NCBI RefSeq assembly: GCF_051014445.1
Contig: NC_135146.1
Span: 4,898,001-4,962,000 of the forward strand
Source of the DNA: Colletes latitarsis
Taxonomy: Eukaryota; Arthropoda; Insecta; Hymenoptera; Colletidae
Reading direction: 5' to 3'
Length of the DNA stretch: 64,000 nucleotides
This document shows, piece by piece, positions 26,201-38,367 of this stretch (positions are counted from its first letter, which is position 1; each line of letters starts with the position of its first letter). The translations under genes and the position numbers were made by a program. A model generated the notes under the pieces. That model was not told the DNA's origin. It saw only the letters and a list, made by a program, of their open reading frames with translations, and did not search any database.

Positions 26201-28598
26201 TCAATCTATATTATAGAGGATAACACTGGTTAGGTCAGGATTAGGTCTGGTATTTGCCATCATCTGGCTCATACATTCGCATTTTTCGCATACTTCTTGG
26301 CCAGATCCTGGGCGTTTTCTGGTTTGGGTTAGGTAGTAATGTGGTACCACACTGCATCAGTGAGTCAAACCTGAATTCAATCTATATTTTAGAGGATAAC
26401 ACCGGTTAGGTCAGGATTAGGTCTGGTATTTCCCATCATCTGGCTCATACTTTCGCATTTTTCGCATACTTGTTGGCCAGATCCTGGGCGTTTTCGGTTT
26501 GGATCACGTAGTAATGTCGCACCACACTGCAACAGTGAGCTAAACCTGGATTCAATCTATATTTTAGGGGATAACACTGGTTAGGTCAGGGTTAGGTCTG
26601 GTATTTTCTATAATCTGGCTCATGCTTTCGCATTTTTCGCATACTTGTTGGCCAGATCCTGGGCGTTTTCTGGTTTGGATCACGTAGTAATGTGGTTCCA
26701 CACTGCAACAGTGAGTTAAACCTGGATTCAATCTATATTTTTGAGTATAACACCGGTTAGGTCAGGGTTAGGTCTCGTATTTGCCATCATCTGGCTCATA
26801 CTTTCGCAATTTTCGCATACTTGTTGGCTAGATCCTGGGAGCTTTCTGGTTTGGATCACGTAGTAATGTAGCACCACTCTGAAACAGTGAGCTAAACCTG
26901 GATTCAATCTATATTTTAGAGGATAACACTGGTTAGGTCAGGGTTAGGTCTGGTATTTTCTATAATCTGGCTCATGCTTTCGCATTTTTCGCATACTTGA
27001 TGGCCAGATCCTGGGCGTTTTCTGGTTTGGCTTACGTAGTGATGTGGTACCATACTGCAACAGTGAGTTAAAACTGAATTCAATCTATATTTTAGAGGAT
27101 AACACCGGTTAGGTCAGGATTAGGTCTGGTATTTCCCATCATCTGGCTCATAGTTTCGCATTTTTCGCATACTTGTTGGCCAGATCCTGGGCGTTTTCGG
27201 TTTGGATCACGTAGTAATGTCGCACCACACTGCAACAGTGAGTTAAACCTGGATTCAATCTATATTTTAGAGGATAACACTGGTTAGGTCAGGGTTAGGT
27301 CTGGTATTTGCCATCATCTGGCTCATACTTTCGCATTTTTCGCATACCTGTTGGCCAGATCCTGGGCGTTTTCGGTTTGGATCACGTAGTAATGTCGCAC
27401 CACACTGCAACAGTGAGTTAAACCTGGATTCAATCTATATTTTAGAGGATAACACTGGTTAGGTCAGGGTTAGGTCTGGTATTTTCTATAATCTGGCTCA
27501 TGCTTTCGCATTTTTCGCATACTTCTTGGCCAGATCCTGGGCGTTTTCTGGTTTGGGTTAGGTAGTAATGTGGTACCACACTGCAGCAGTGAGTCAAACC
27601 TGAATTCAATCTATATTTTAGAGGATAACACCGGTTAGGTCAGGATAAGGTCTGGTATTTCCCATCATCTGGCTCATAGTTTCGCATTTTTCGCATACTT
27701 GTTGGCCAGATCCTGGGCGTTTTCGGTTTGGATCACGTAGTAATGTCGCACCACACTGCAACAGTGAGTTAAACCTGGATTCAATCTATATTTTAGAGGA
27801 TAACACAGGTTAGGTCAGGGTTAGGTCTGGTATTTGCCATCATCTGGCTCATACTTTCGCATTTTTCGCATACTTGTTGGCCAGATCCTGGGCGTTTTCG
27901 GTTTGGGTCACGTAGTAATGTCGCACCACACTGCAACAGTGAGTTAAACCTGGATTCAATCTATATTTTAGAGGATAACACCGGTTAGGTCAGGGTTAGG
28001 TCTGGTATTTGCCATCATCTGGCTCATACTTTCGCATTTTTCGCATACTTGTTGGCCAGATCCTAGGCGTTTTCTGGTTTGGATCACGTAGTAATGTCGC
28101 ACCACACTGCAACAGTGAGTTAAACCTGGATTCAATCTATATTTTAGAGGATAACACTGGTTAGGTCAGGGTTAGGTCTGGTATTTTCTATAATCTGGCT
28201 CATGCTTTCGCATTTTTCGCATACTTGTTGGCCAGATCCTGGGCGTTTTCTGGTTTGGGACACGTAGTAATGTGGTTCCACACTGCAACAGTGAGTTAAC
28301 CCTGGATTCAATCTATATTTTAGAGGATAACACCGGTTAGGTCAGGGTTAGGTCTGGTATTTGCCATCATCTGGCTCATACTTTCGCATTTTTCGCATAC
28401 TTGTTGGCCAGATCCTGGGCGTTTTTGGTTAGGATCACGTAGTAATGCCGCACCACACTGCAACAGTGAGTTAAACCTGGATTCAATCTATATTTTAGAG
28501 GATACCACTGGTTAGGTCAGGGTTAGGTCTGGTATTTTCTATAATCTGGCTCATGCTTTCGCATTTTTCGCATACTTGTTGGCCAGATCCTGGGCGTT
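23281..28598. repeat. 16-unit higher-order repeat (2810 bp), near-identical copies
   Basis: Copy one (about 23281-26090) and copy two (26091 to about 28598) align at a constant 2810-bp offset. Checked markers are TTATAGAGGA (23401/26211), CTTACGTAGTGATG (24221/27031) and AGGATCACGTAGTAATGCCG (25621/28431). I found only single-base differences between the copies in the parts compared (for example ATACTTG to ATACCTG near 27347 and CAACAG to CAGCAG near 27585). The 2810 bp equals 16 units minus a few single-base deletions. Copy two breaks off near 28598, where a 702-bp duplication begins. Confidence 0.88.
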
Positions 28599-29297
28599 TT
28601 CGGTTTGGGTCACGTAGTAATGTCGCACCACACTGCAACAGTGAGTTAAACCTGGATTCAATCTATATTTTAGAGGATAACACCGGTTAGGTCAGGGTTA
28701 GGTCTGGTATTTGCCATCATCTGGCTCATACTTTCGCATTTTTCGCATACTTGTTGGCCAGATCCTAGGCGTTTTCTGGTTTGGATCACGTAGTAATGTC
28801 GCACCACACTGCAACAGTGAGTTAAACCTGGATTCAATCTATATTTTAGAGGATAACACTGGTTAGGTCAGGGTTAGGTCTGGTATTTTCTATAATCTGG
28901 CTCATGCTTTCGCATTTTTCGCATACTTGTTGGCCAGATCCTGGGCGTTTTCTGGTTTGGGACACGTAGTAATGTGGTTCCACACTGCAACAGTGAGTTA
29001 ACCCTGGATTCAATCTATATTTTAGAGGATAACACCGGTTAGGTCAGGGTTAGGTCTGGTATTTGCCATCATCTGGCTCATACTTTCGCATTTTTCGCAT
29101 ACTTGTTGGCCAGATCCTGGGCGTTTTTGGTTAGGATCACGTAGTAATGCCGCACCACACTGCAACAGTGAGTTAAACCTGGATTCAATCTATATTTTAG
29201 AGGATACCACTGGTTAGGTCAGGGTTAGGTCTGGTATTTTCTATAATCTGGCTCATGCTTTCGCATTTTTCGCATACTTGTTGGCCAGATCCTGGGC
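27893..29297. repeat. 4-unit tandem duplication (702 bp)
   Basis: The stretch starting with GGCGTTTTCGGTTTGGGTCA at 27891 recurs at 28593, offset 702 bp. The copy runs to about 29297, after which the sequence rejoins the pattern of 25.79 kb (offset 3512 = 2810 + 702). This is a duplication nested inside the second copy of the 2810-bp repeat. Confidence 0.8.
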
Positions 29298-31500
29298 GTT
29301 TTCTGGTTTGGATCACGTAGTAATGTGGTTCCACACTGCAACAGTGAGTTAAACCTGGATTCAATCTATATTTTGGAGTATAACACCGAGTAGGTCAGGG
29401 TTAGGTCTGGTATTTGCCATCATCTGACTCATACTTTCGCAATTTTCGCATACTTGTTGGCTAGATCCTGGGAGCTTTCTGGTTTGGATCACGTAGTAAT
29501 GTAGCACCACTCTGAAACAGTGAGCTAAACCTGGAATCAATCTATATTTTAGAGGATAACACCGGTTAGGTCAGGGTTAGGTCTGGTATTTGCCATCATC
29601 TGGCTCATACTTTCGCATTTTTCGCATACTTGTTGGCCAGATCCTGGGCGTTTTCGGTTTGGATCACGTAGTAATGTCGCACCACTCTGAAACAGTGAGC
29701 TAAACCTGGAATCAATCTATATTTTTGAGTATAACACCGGTTAGGTCAGGGTTAGGTCTCGTATTTGCCATCATCTGGCTCATACTTTCGCAATTTTCAC
29801 ATACTTGTTGGCTAGATCCTGGGAGCTTTCTGGTTTGGATCACGTAGTAATGTAGCACCACTCTGAAACAGTGAGCTAAACCTGGATTCAATCTATATTT
29901 TAGAGGATAACACTGGTTAGGTCAGGGTTAGGTCTGGTATTTTCTATAATCTGGCTCATGCTTTCGCATTTTTCGCATACTTGATGGCCAGATCCTGGGC
30001 GTTTTCTGGTTTGGCTTACGTAGTGATGTGGTACCATACTGCAACAGTGAGTTAAAACTGAATTCAATCTATATTTTAGAGGATAACACTGGTTAGGTCA
30101 GGATTAGGTCTGGTATTTGCCATCATCTGGCTCATACATTCGCATTTTTCGCATACTTCTTGGCCAGATCCTGGGCGTTTTCTGGTTTGGGTTAGGTAGT
30201 AATGTGGTACCACACTGCAACAGTGAGTCAAACCTGAATTCAATCTATATTTTAGAGGATAACACCGGTTAGGTCAGGATTAGGTCTGGTATTTCCCATC
30301 ATCTGGCTCATAGTTTCGCATTTTTCGCATACTTGTTGGCCAGATCCTGGGCGTTTTCGGTTTGGATCACGTAGTAATGTCGCACCACACTGCAACAGTG
30401 AGTTAAACCTGGATTCAATCTATATTTTAGAGGACAACACTGGTTAGGTCAGGGTTAGGTCTGGTATTTGCCATCATCTGGCTCATACTTTCGCATTTTT
30501 CGCATACTTGTTGGCCAGATCCTGGGCGTTTTCGGTTTGGGTCACGTAGTAATGTCGCACCACACTGCAACAGTGAGTTAAACCTGGATTCAATCTATAT
30601 TTTAGAGGACACCACTGGTTAGGTCAGGGTTAGGTCTGGTATTTTCTATAATCTGGCTCATGCTTTCGCATTTTTCGCATACTTGTTGGCCAGATCCTAG
30701 GCGTTTTCTGGTTTGGATCACGTAGTAATGTCGCACCACACTGCAACAGTGAGTTAAACCTGGATTCAATCTATATTTTAGAGGATAACACTGGTTAGGT
30801 CAGGGTTAGGTCTGGTATTTTCTATAATCTGGCTCATGCTTTCGCATTTTTCGCATACTTGTTGGCCAGATCCTGGGCGTTTTCTGGTTTGGGACACGTA
30901 GTAATGTGGTTCCACACTGCAACAGTGAGTTAACCCTGGATTCAATCTATATTTTAGAGGATAACACCGGTTAGGTCAGGGTTAGGTCTGGTATTTGCCA
31001 TCATCTGGCTCATACTTTCGCATTTTTCGCATACTTGTTGGCCAGATCCTGGGCGTTTTTGGTTGGGATCACGTAGTAATGCCGCACCACACTGCAACAG
31101 TGAGTTAAACCTGGATTCAATCTATATTTTAGAGGATACCACTGGTTAGGTCAGGGTTAGGTCTGGTATTTTCTATAATCTGGCTCATGCTTTCGCATTT
31201 TTCGCATACTTGTTGGCCAGATCCTGGGCGTTTTCTGGTTTGGATCACGTAGTAATGTGGTTCCACACTGCAACAGTGAGTTAAACCTGGATTCAATCTA
31301 TATTTTGGAGTATAACACCGAGTAGGTCAGGGTTAGGTCTGGTATTTGCCATCATCTGACTCATACTTTCGCAATTTTCGCATACTTGTTGGCTAGATCC
31401 TGGGAGCTTTCTGGTTTGGATCACGTAGTAATGTAGCACCACTCTGAAACAGTGAGCTAAACCTGGAATCAATCTATATTTTAGAGGATAACACCGGTTA
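29297..31500. repeat. Further partial copies of the 16-unit repeat
   Basis: Markers of the 2810-bp repeat continue here in rearranged spacing. TTGGAGTATAACACCGAG occurs at 29373 and again at 31304 (1931 bp, about 11 units), and CTTACGTAGTGATG occurs at 30015. The segment is a shortened third copy with units lost relative to the first two. Confidence 0.7.
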
Positions 31501-31732
31501 GGTCAGGGTTAGGTCTGGTATTTGCCATCATCTGGCTCATACTTTCGCATTTTTCGCATACTTGTTGGCCAGATCCTGGGCGTTTTCGGTTTGGATCACG
31601 TAGTAATGTCGCACCACACTGCAACAGTGAGTTAAACCTGGATTCAATCTATATTTTAGAGGATAACACCGGTTAGGGTTGGGTTAGGTCTGGTATTTGC
31701 CATCATCTGGCTCATACTTTCGCATTTTTCGC

Positions 31733-34700
31733 ATACTTGTAGGCCAGATCCTGGGCGTTTTCGGTTTGGATCACGTAGTAATGTCGCACCACACTGCACC
31801 AGTGAGTTAAACCTGGATTCAATCTATATTTTAGAGGATACCACTGGTTAGGTCAGGGTTAGGTCTGGTATTTTCTATAATTTGGCTCATGCTTTCGCAT
31901 TTTTCGCATACTTGTTGGCCAGATCCTGGGCGTTTTCTGGTTTGGATCACGTAGTAATGTCGCAACACACTGCAACAGTGAGTTAAACCTGGATTCAATC
32001 TATATTTTAGAGGATAACACTGGTTAGGTCAGGGTTAGGTCTGGTATTTTCTATAATCTGGCTCATGCTTTCGCATTTTTCGCATACTTGTTGGCCAGAT
32101 CCTGGGCGTTTTCGGTTTGGATCACGTAGTAATGTCGCACCACACTGCAACAGTGAGTTAAACCTGGATTCAATCTATATTTTAGAGGATTCCACTGGTT
32201 AGGTCAGGGTTAGGTCTGGTATTTTCTGTAATCTGGCTCATGCTTTCCATTTTTCGCATACTTGTTGACCAGATCCTGGGCGTTTTCTGGGTTGTATCGC
32301 GTAGTAATGTGGTACCACACAGAAACAGTGGGTTAAACCAGGATTCAATCTATATTTTAGAGCATAACACCGGTTAGGTCAGGATTAGGTCTGGTATTTG
32401 CCATCATCTGGCCCATACTTTCGCATTTTTGGCATACTTGTTGGCCAGATACTGGGCGTTTTCTGCTTTGGGTCACGTAGTAATGTGGTGCCACACTGCA
32501 ACAGTGAGTTAAAGCTGAATTCAATGTATATTTTAGAGGATAACACCGGTTAGGTCAGAGTAAGGTCTGGTATTTGCCATCATCTGGCACATACTTTCGC
32601 ATTTTTCGCATACTTGTTGGCTAGATCCTGGGAGCTTTCTGGTTTGGATCACGTAGTAATGTAGCACCACTCTGAAGCAGTGAGCTAAACCTGGAATCAA
32701 TCTATATTTTAGAGGATAACACTGGTTAGGTCAGGATTAGGTCTGGTATTTGCCATCATCTCGCTCATACTTTCGCATTTTTCGCATACTTGTTGGCCAG
32801 ATCCTGGGCGTTTGCTGGTTTGGATCACGTAGTAATGTGGTTCCACGCTGCAACAGTGAGTTAAACCTGGATTCGATCCACATATTAGAGGGTAACACCG
32901 GTTAGGTTTGGGTTAGGTCTGGTATTTGGAATAATCTGGCTCATGCTTTCGCATTTTTCGCATACTTGTTGGCCAGATCTTGGGCGTTTGCTGGTTTGGA
33001 TCACGTAGTAATGTGGTACCACGCTGCAACAGTGGGTTAAACCTGGATTCAATCTATATTTTAGAGGATAACACCGGTTAGGTCAGGGTTAGGTCTTGTA
33101 TTTGCCTTCATCTGGCTCATACTTTCGCATTTTTCGCATACTTGCTGGCCAGATCCTGGGCGTTTTCTGGTGTGGGTCACGTAGTAATGTGGTACCACAC
33201 TGCATCACTGAGTTAATCTTGGATTCAATCTATATTTTAGAGGATAACACCAGTTAGGATTGGGTTAGGTCTGGTATTTGCCATCATCTGGCTCCTACTT
33301 TCGCATTTTTCGCATACTTGTTCGACAGATCCTGGGCGTTTTCTGTTTTGGATCACGTAGTAATGAGGCACCACACTGCGACAGTGACTTAAACCTGGAT
33401 TCAATCTATATTTTACAGGATAACACTGGTTGGGTCAGGGTTAGGTCTGGTATTTGCCACCATCTGGCTCATACTTTCGCATTTTTCGCATACTTGTTGG
33501 CCAGATCCTGGGCGTTTTCGGTTTGGATCACGTAGTAATGTCGCACCACACTGCAACAGTGAGTTAAACCTGGATTCAATCTATATTTTAGAGGATACCA
33601 CTGGTTAGGTCAGGGTTAGGTCTGGTATTTTCTATAATTTGGCTCATGCTTTCGCATTTTTCGCATACTTGTTGGCCAGATCCTGGGCGTTTTCTGGTTT
33701 GGATCACGTAGTAATGTCGCAACACACTGCAACAGTGAGTTAAACCTGGATTCAATCTATATTTTAGAGGATAACACTGGTTAGGTCAGGGTTAGGTCTG
33801 GTATTTTCTATAATCTGGCTCATGCTTTCGCATTTTTCGCATACTTGTTGGCCAGATCCTGGGCGTTTTCGGTTTGGATCACGTAGTAATGTCGCACCAC
33901 ACTGCAACAGTGAGTTAAACCTGGATTCAATCTGTATTTTAGAGGATTCCACTGGTTAGGTCAGGGTTAGGTCTGGTATTTTCTGTAATCTGGCTCATGC
34001 TTTCCATTTTTCGCAAACTTGTTGGCCAGATCCTGGGCGTTTTCTGAATTGTGTCACGTCGTAATGTGGTACCACGCTGCAACAGTGAGTTAATCTTGGA
34101 TACAATCTATACTTTTGAGGATGATAGCGGTTAGGTCAGGGTTAGGTCTGGTATTTGCCATCATCTGGGTGATACTTTCGCATTTTTCGCATACTTGTTG
34201 ACCAGATCCTGGGCGTTTTCTGGGTTGTATCGCGTAGTAATGTGGTACCACACAGAAACAGTGGGTTAAACCAGGATTCAATCTATATTTTAGAGCATAA
34301 CACCGGTTAGGTCAGGATTAGGTCTGGTATTTGCCATCATCTGGCCCATACTTTCGCATTTTTGGCATACTTGTTGGCCAGATACTGGGCGTTTTCTGCT
34401 TTGGGTCACGTAGTAATGTGGTGCCACACTGCAACAGTGAGTTAAAGCTGAATTCAATGTATATTTTAGAGGATAACACCGGTTAGGTCAGAGTAAGGTC
34501 TGGTATTTGCCATCATCTGGCACATACTTTCGCATTTTTCGCATACTTGTTGGCTAGATCCTGGGAGCTTTCTGGTTTGGATCACGAAGTAATGTAGCAC
34601 CACTCTGAAACAGTGAGCTAAACCTGGAATCAATCTATATTTTAGAGGATAACACTGGTTAGGTCAGGATTAGGTCTGGTATTTGCCATCATCTCGCTCA

Positions 34701-35430
34701 TACTTTCGCATTTTTCGCATACTTGTTGGCCAGATCCTGGGCGTTTGCTGGTTTGGATCACGTAGTAATGTGGTTCCACGCTGCAACAGTGAGTTAAACC
34801 TGGATTCGATCCACATATTAGAGGGTAACACCGGTTAGGTTTGGGTTAGGTCTGGTATTTGGAATAATCTGGCTCATGCTTTCGCATTTTTCGCATACTT
34901 GTTGGCCAGATCTTGGGCGTTTGCTGGTTTGGATCACGTAGTAATGTGGTACCACGCTGCAACAGTGGGTTAAACCTGGATTCAATCTATATTTTAGAGG
35001 ATAACACCGGTTAGGTCAGGGTTAGGTCTTGTATTTGCCTTCATCTGGCTCATACTTTCGCATTTTTCGCATACTTGCTGGCCAGATCCTGGGCGTTTTC
35101 TGGTGTGGGTCACGTAGTAATGTGGTACCACACTGCATCACTGAGTTAATCTTGGATTCAATCTATATTTTAGAGGATAACACCGGTTAGGATTGGGTTA
35201 GGTCTGGTATTTGCCATCATCTGGCACCTACTTTCGCATTTTTCGCATACTTGTTCGACAGATCCTGGGCGTTTTCTGTTTTGGATCACGTAGTAATGAG
35301 GCACCACACTGCGACAGTGACTTAAACCTGGATTCAATCTATATTTTACAGGATAACACTGGTTGGGTCAGGGTTAGGTCTGGTATTTGCCACCATCTGG
35401 CTCATACTTTCGCATTTTTCGCATAATTGT
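31733..35430. repeat. Tandem duplication of about 1.8-1.9 kb
   Basis: A segment starting near 31733 is repeated from about 33490. The offset is 1757 bp in the first part (CCACTGGTTA at 31841 and 33598) and 1933 bp in the second (CTTGTTGACC at 32261 and 34194). The difference of 176 shows that one unit is missing from the first copy or added in the second, near 32258. The match ends near 33490/35430. Confidence 0.8.
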
Positions 35431-38356
35431 TGGCCAGATCCTGGGCGTTTTCTGGTCTGGATCACGTAGTCATGAGGTACCACATTGAAACAGTGAGTTA
35501 ATCCTGGATTCGACCTATATATTAGAAGGGTAACACCGGTTAGGTTTGGGTTAGGTCTTGTATTTGCCTTCATCTGGCTCATACTTTCGCATTTTTGGCA
35601 TACTTGTTGGCCAGATCCTGGGCCTTTTCTGGCTTGGATCACGTAGTAGTGTGGTACCACACTGCAACAGTGAGCTAAACCTGGATTCAATCTATATTTT
35701 AGGGGATGACACCGGTTAGGTCAGGGTTAGGTCTGGTATTTGCCATCATCTGGCTCATATTTTCACATTTTTCGCATACTTGTTCGACAGATCCTGGGCG
35801 TTTTCTGTTTTGGATCACGTAGTAATGAGGCACCACACTGCGACAGTGACTTAAACCTGGATTCAATCTATATTTTACAGGATAACACTGGTTGGGTCAG
35901 GGTTAGGTCTGGAATTTGCCATCATCTGGCTCATACTTTCGCATTTTTCGCATACTTGTTGGCCAGATCCAGGGCGTTCTCTGGGTTGGATCAGGTAGTA
36001 GTATGGTACCGCACTGAAACAGTGAAGTAATCCTGGATTCGATCTATATATTAGAGGGTGACACCGGTTAGGTTTGGGTTAGGTCTGGTATTTGCCATCA
36101 TCTGGCTCATACTTTCGCCTTTTTCACCTACTTGTTGGCCTGATCATGGGCGTTTTCTAGGTTGGATCACGTAGTAATGTGCTACCACACTGAAACAGTG
36201 GGTTAAAGCAGGTTCCAATCTATATACTAGAGGGTAACACCGGTTAGGTTTGGGTTAGGTCTGGTATTTTCCATCATCTGGCACATACTTTCGCAATTTT
36301 CGCATAGTTTTTGGCCATATCCTGGGCGTTTTCTAGGTTGGATCACGTGATAGTGTGATGCCACACTGAAACAGTGAATTAATCCTGGATTCGTTCTATA
36401 TTTTACAGGATAACACCGGTTAGGTCAGGGTTCGGTCTGGTATTTGCCATCATCTGGCTCATACTTTCTCATTTTTCGCATACTTGATTGCAAGATCCTG
36501 GGCTTTTTCTGGTTTTGGATCACGTAGAAATGTGGTACCACACTGAAACAGTGAGTTAAACCTGGGTCGGATCAATGTTTTAGAGGATAGCACCGCTTAA
36601 GTCAGGGTCAGGTCTGGTCTTTGCCATCACCTGGCTCATACTTTCGCATTTTTGGCATACTTGTTGGCCAGATCCTGGGCGTTTTCTGGGATGGATCACT
36701 TAGTAACGTGGTACCACAATGAAACAGTGAGTTAATCCTGGATTCAATCTATATTTTAGAGGATAGCACCGCTTAAGTCAGGGTCAGGTCTGGTCTTTGC
36801 CATCATCTGGCTCATACTTGCGCATTTCTCGCGTAATTGGTGGCCAGATCAAGGGCCTTTTCTGGTTTGGATCACGTAGTCATGTGATACCACACTGCAA
36901 CAGTGAGTTAAACCTGGATTCAATCTATATTTTAGAGGATAACACAGGTTAGGTCAGGGTTAGGTCTGGAATTTGCCATCATCTGGCTCATACTTTCGCA
37001 TTTTTCACTTACTTGTTGGCCTGATCCTGGGCGTTTTCTGGTTTGGATCACGTTGGAATGTGGTACCACACTGAAACAGTGAGTTAATCCTGGATTCGAT
37101 CTATATATTAGAGGGTAACACCAGTTAGGCTTGGGTTAGGTCTGGTATTTGCCATCATCTGGCTCATACTTTCGCATTTTTCGCATACTTGTTGGCCAGA
37201 TCCAGGGCGTTTTCTGGGTTGGATCAGGTAGTAGTGTGGTACCGCACTGAAACAGTGAAGTAATCCTGGATTCGATCTATATATTAGAGGGTGACACCGG
37301 TTAGGTCAGGGGTAGGTCTGGTATTTGCCATCATCTGGTTCATACATTCGCATTTTTCGCAAACTTGATTGCAAGATCCTGGGCCTTTTCTGGTTTGGAT
37401 CACGTAGTAATGTGGCACCACACTGCAACAGTGAGCTAAACCTGGATTCAATCTATATTTTTGGGGATGACACCGGTTAGGTCAGGGTAAGGTCTGGTAT
37501 TTGCCATCATCTGGCTCATATTTTCACATTTTTCGCATACTTGTTGGGCAGATCCTGGGCGTTTTCTGGTTTGGATCACGTAGTAATGTGGTACCACACT
37601 GAAACAGTGAGCTAAACCTGGATTCAATCTGTATTTTAGAGGATAACACCGGTTAGGTCAGGGGTAGGTCTGGTATTTGCCATCATCCGGCTCATACGTT
37701 CGCATTTTTCGCATATTTGATTGCAAGATCCTGAGCTTTTTCTGGTTTCGATCACGTAGTAATGTGGTCCAACACTGCAGCAGTGAGTTAAACCAGGATT
37801 CAATCTATATTTTAGAGAATAACACCGGCTAGGTCAGGGTTAGGTCTGGTATTTGCCATCATCTGGCTCATACTTTCTCATTTTTCGCATACTTGATTGC
37901 AAGATCCTGGGCTCTTTCTGGTTTCGATCACGTAGTAATGTGGTCCAACACTGCAGCAGTGAGTTAAACCAGGATTCAATCTATATTTTAGAGAATAACA
38001 TCGGCTAGGTCAGGGTTAAGTCTGGTATTTGCCATCATCTGGCTCATACTTTTGCATTTCTCGCGTACTTGGTGGCCAGATCCTCGGCGTTTTCTGGTTT
38101 GGATCACGTAGTAGTGTGGTACCACACTGAAACAGTGAATTAGTCTTGGATTCGCTCTATATTTTATAGGATAGCAGCGGTTAGGTTTGTGTTAGGTCTG
38201 GTATTTGCCATGATCTGGGCCAAACTTTCGCATTTTTCGCATACTTGTTGGCCAGATCCTGGGCCTTTTCTGGTTTGGATCACGTAGTGTTGTGGTACCA
38301 CACTGAAACAGTGAGTTAAACCTGGATTCGATCTATATTTTAGAGGACAACACCGG

Positions 38357-38367
38357 TTAGGTCTGGG
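38357..38367 (+). other. Exact TTAGGTCTGGG telomere-like box
   Basis: In this unit the first box reads TTAGGTCTGGG, directly followed by TTAGGTCTAG. The same first-box form is present near 42570, 47330 and 57600. It is the most telomere-like version in the window. Confidence 0.65.
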
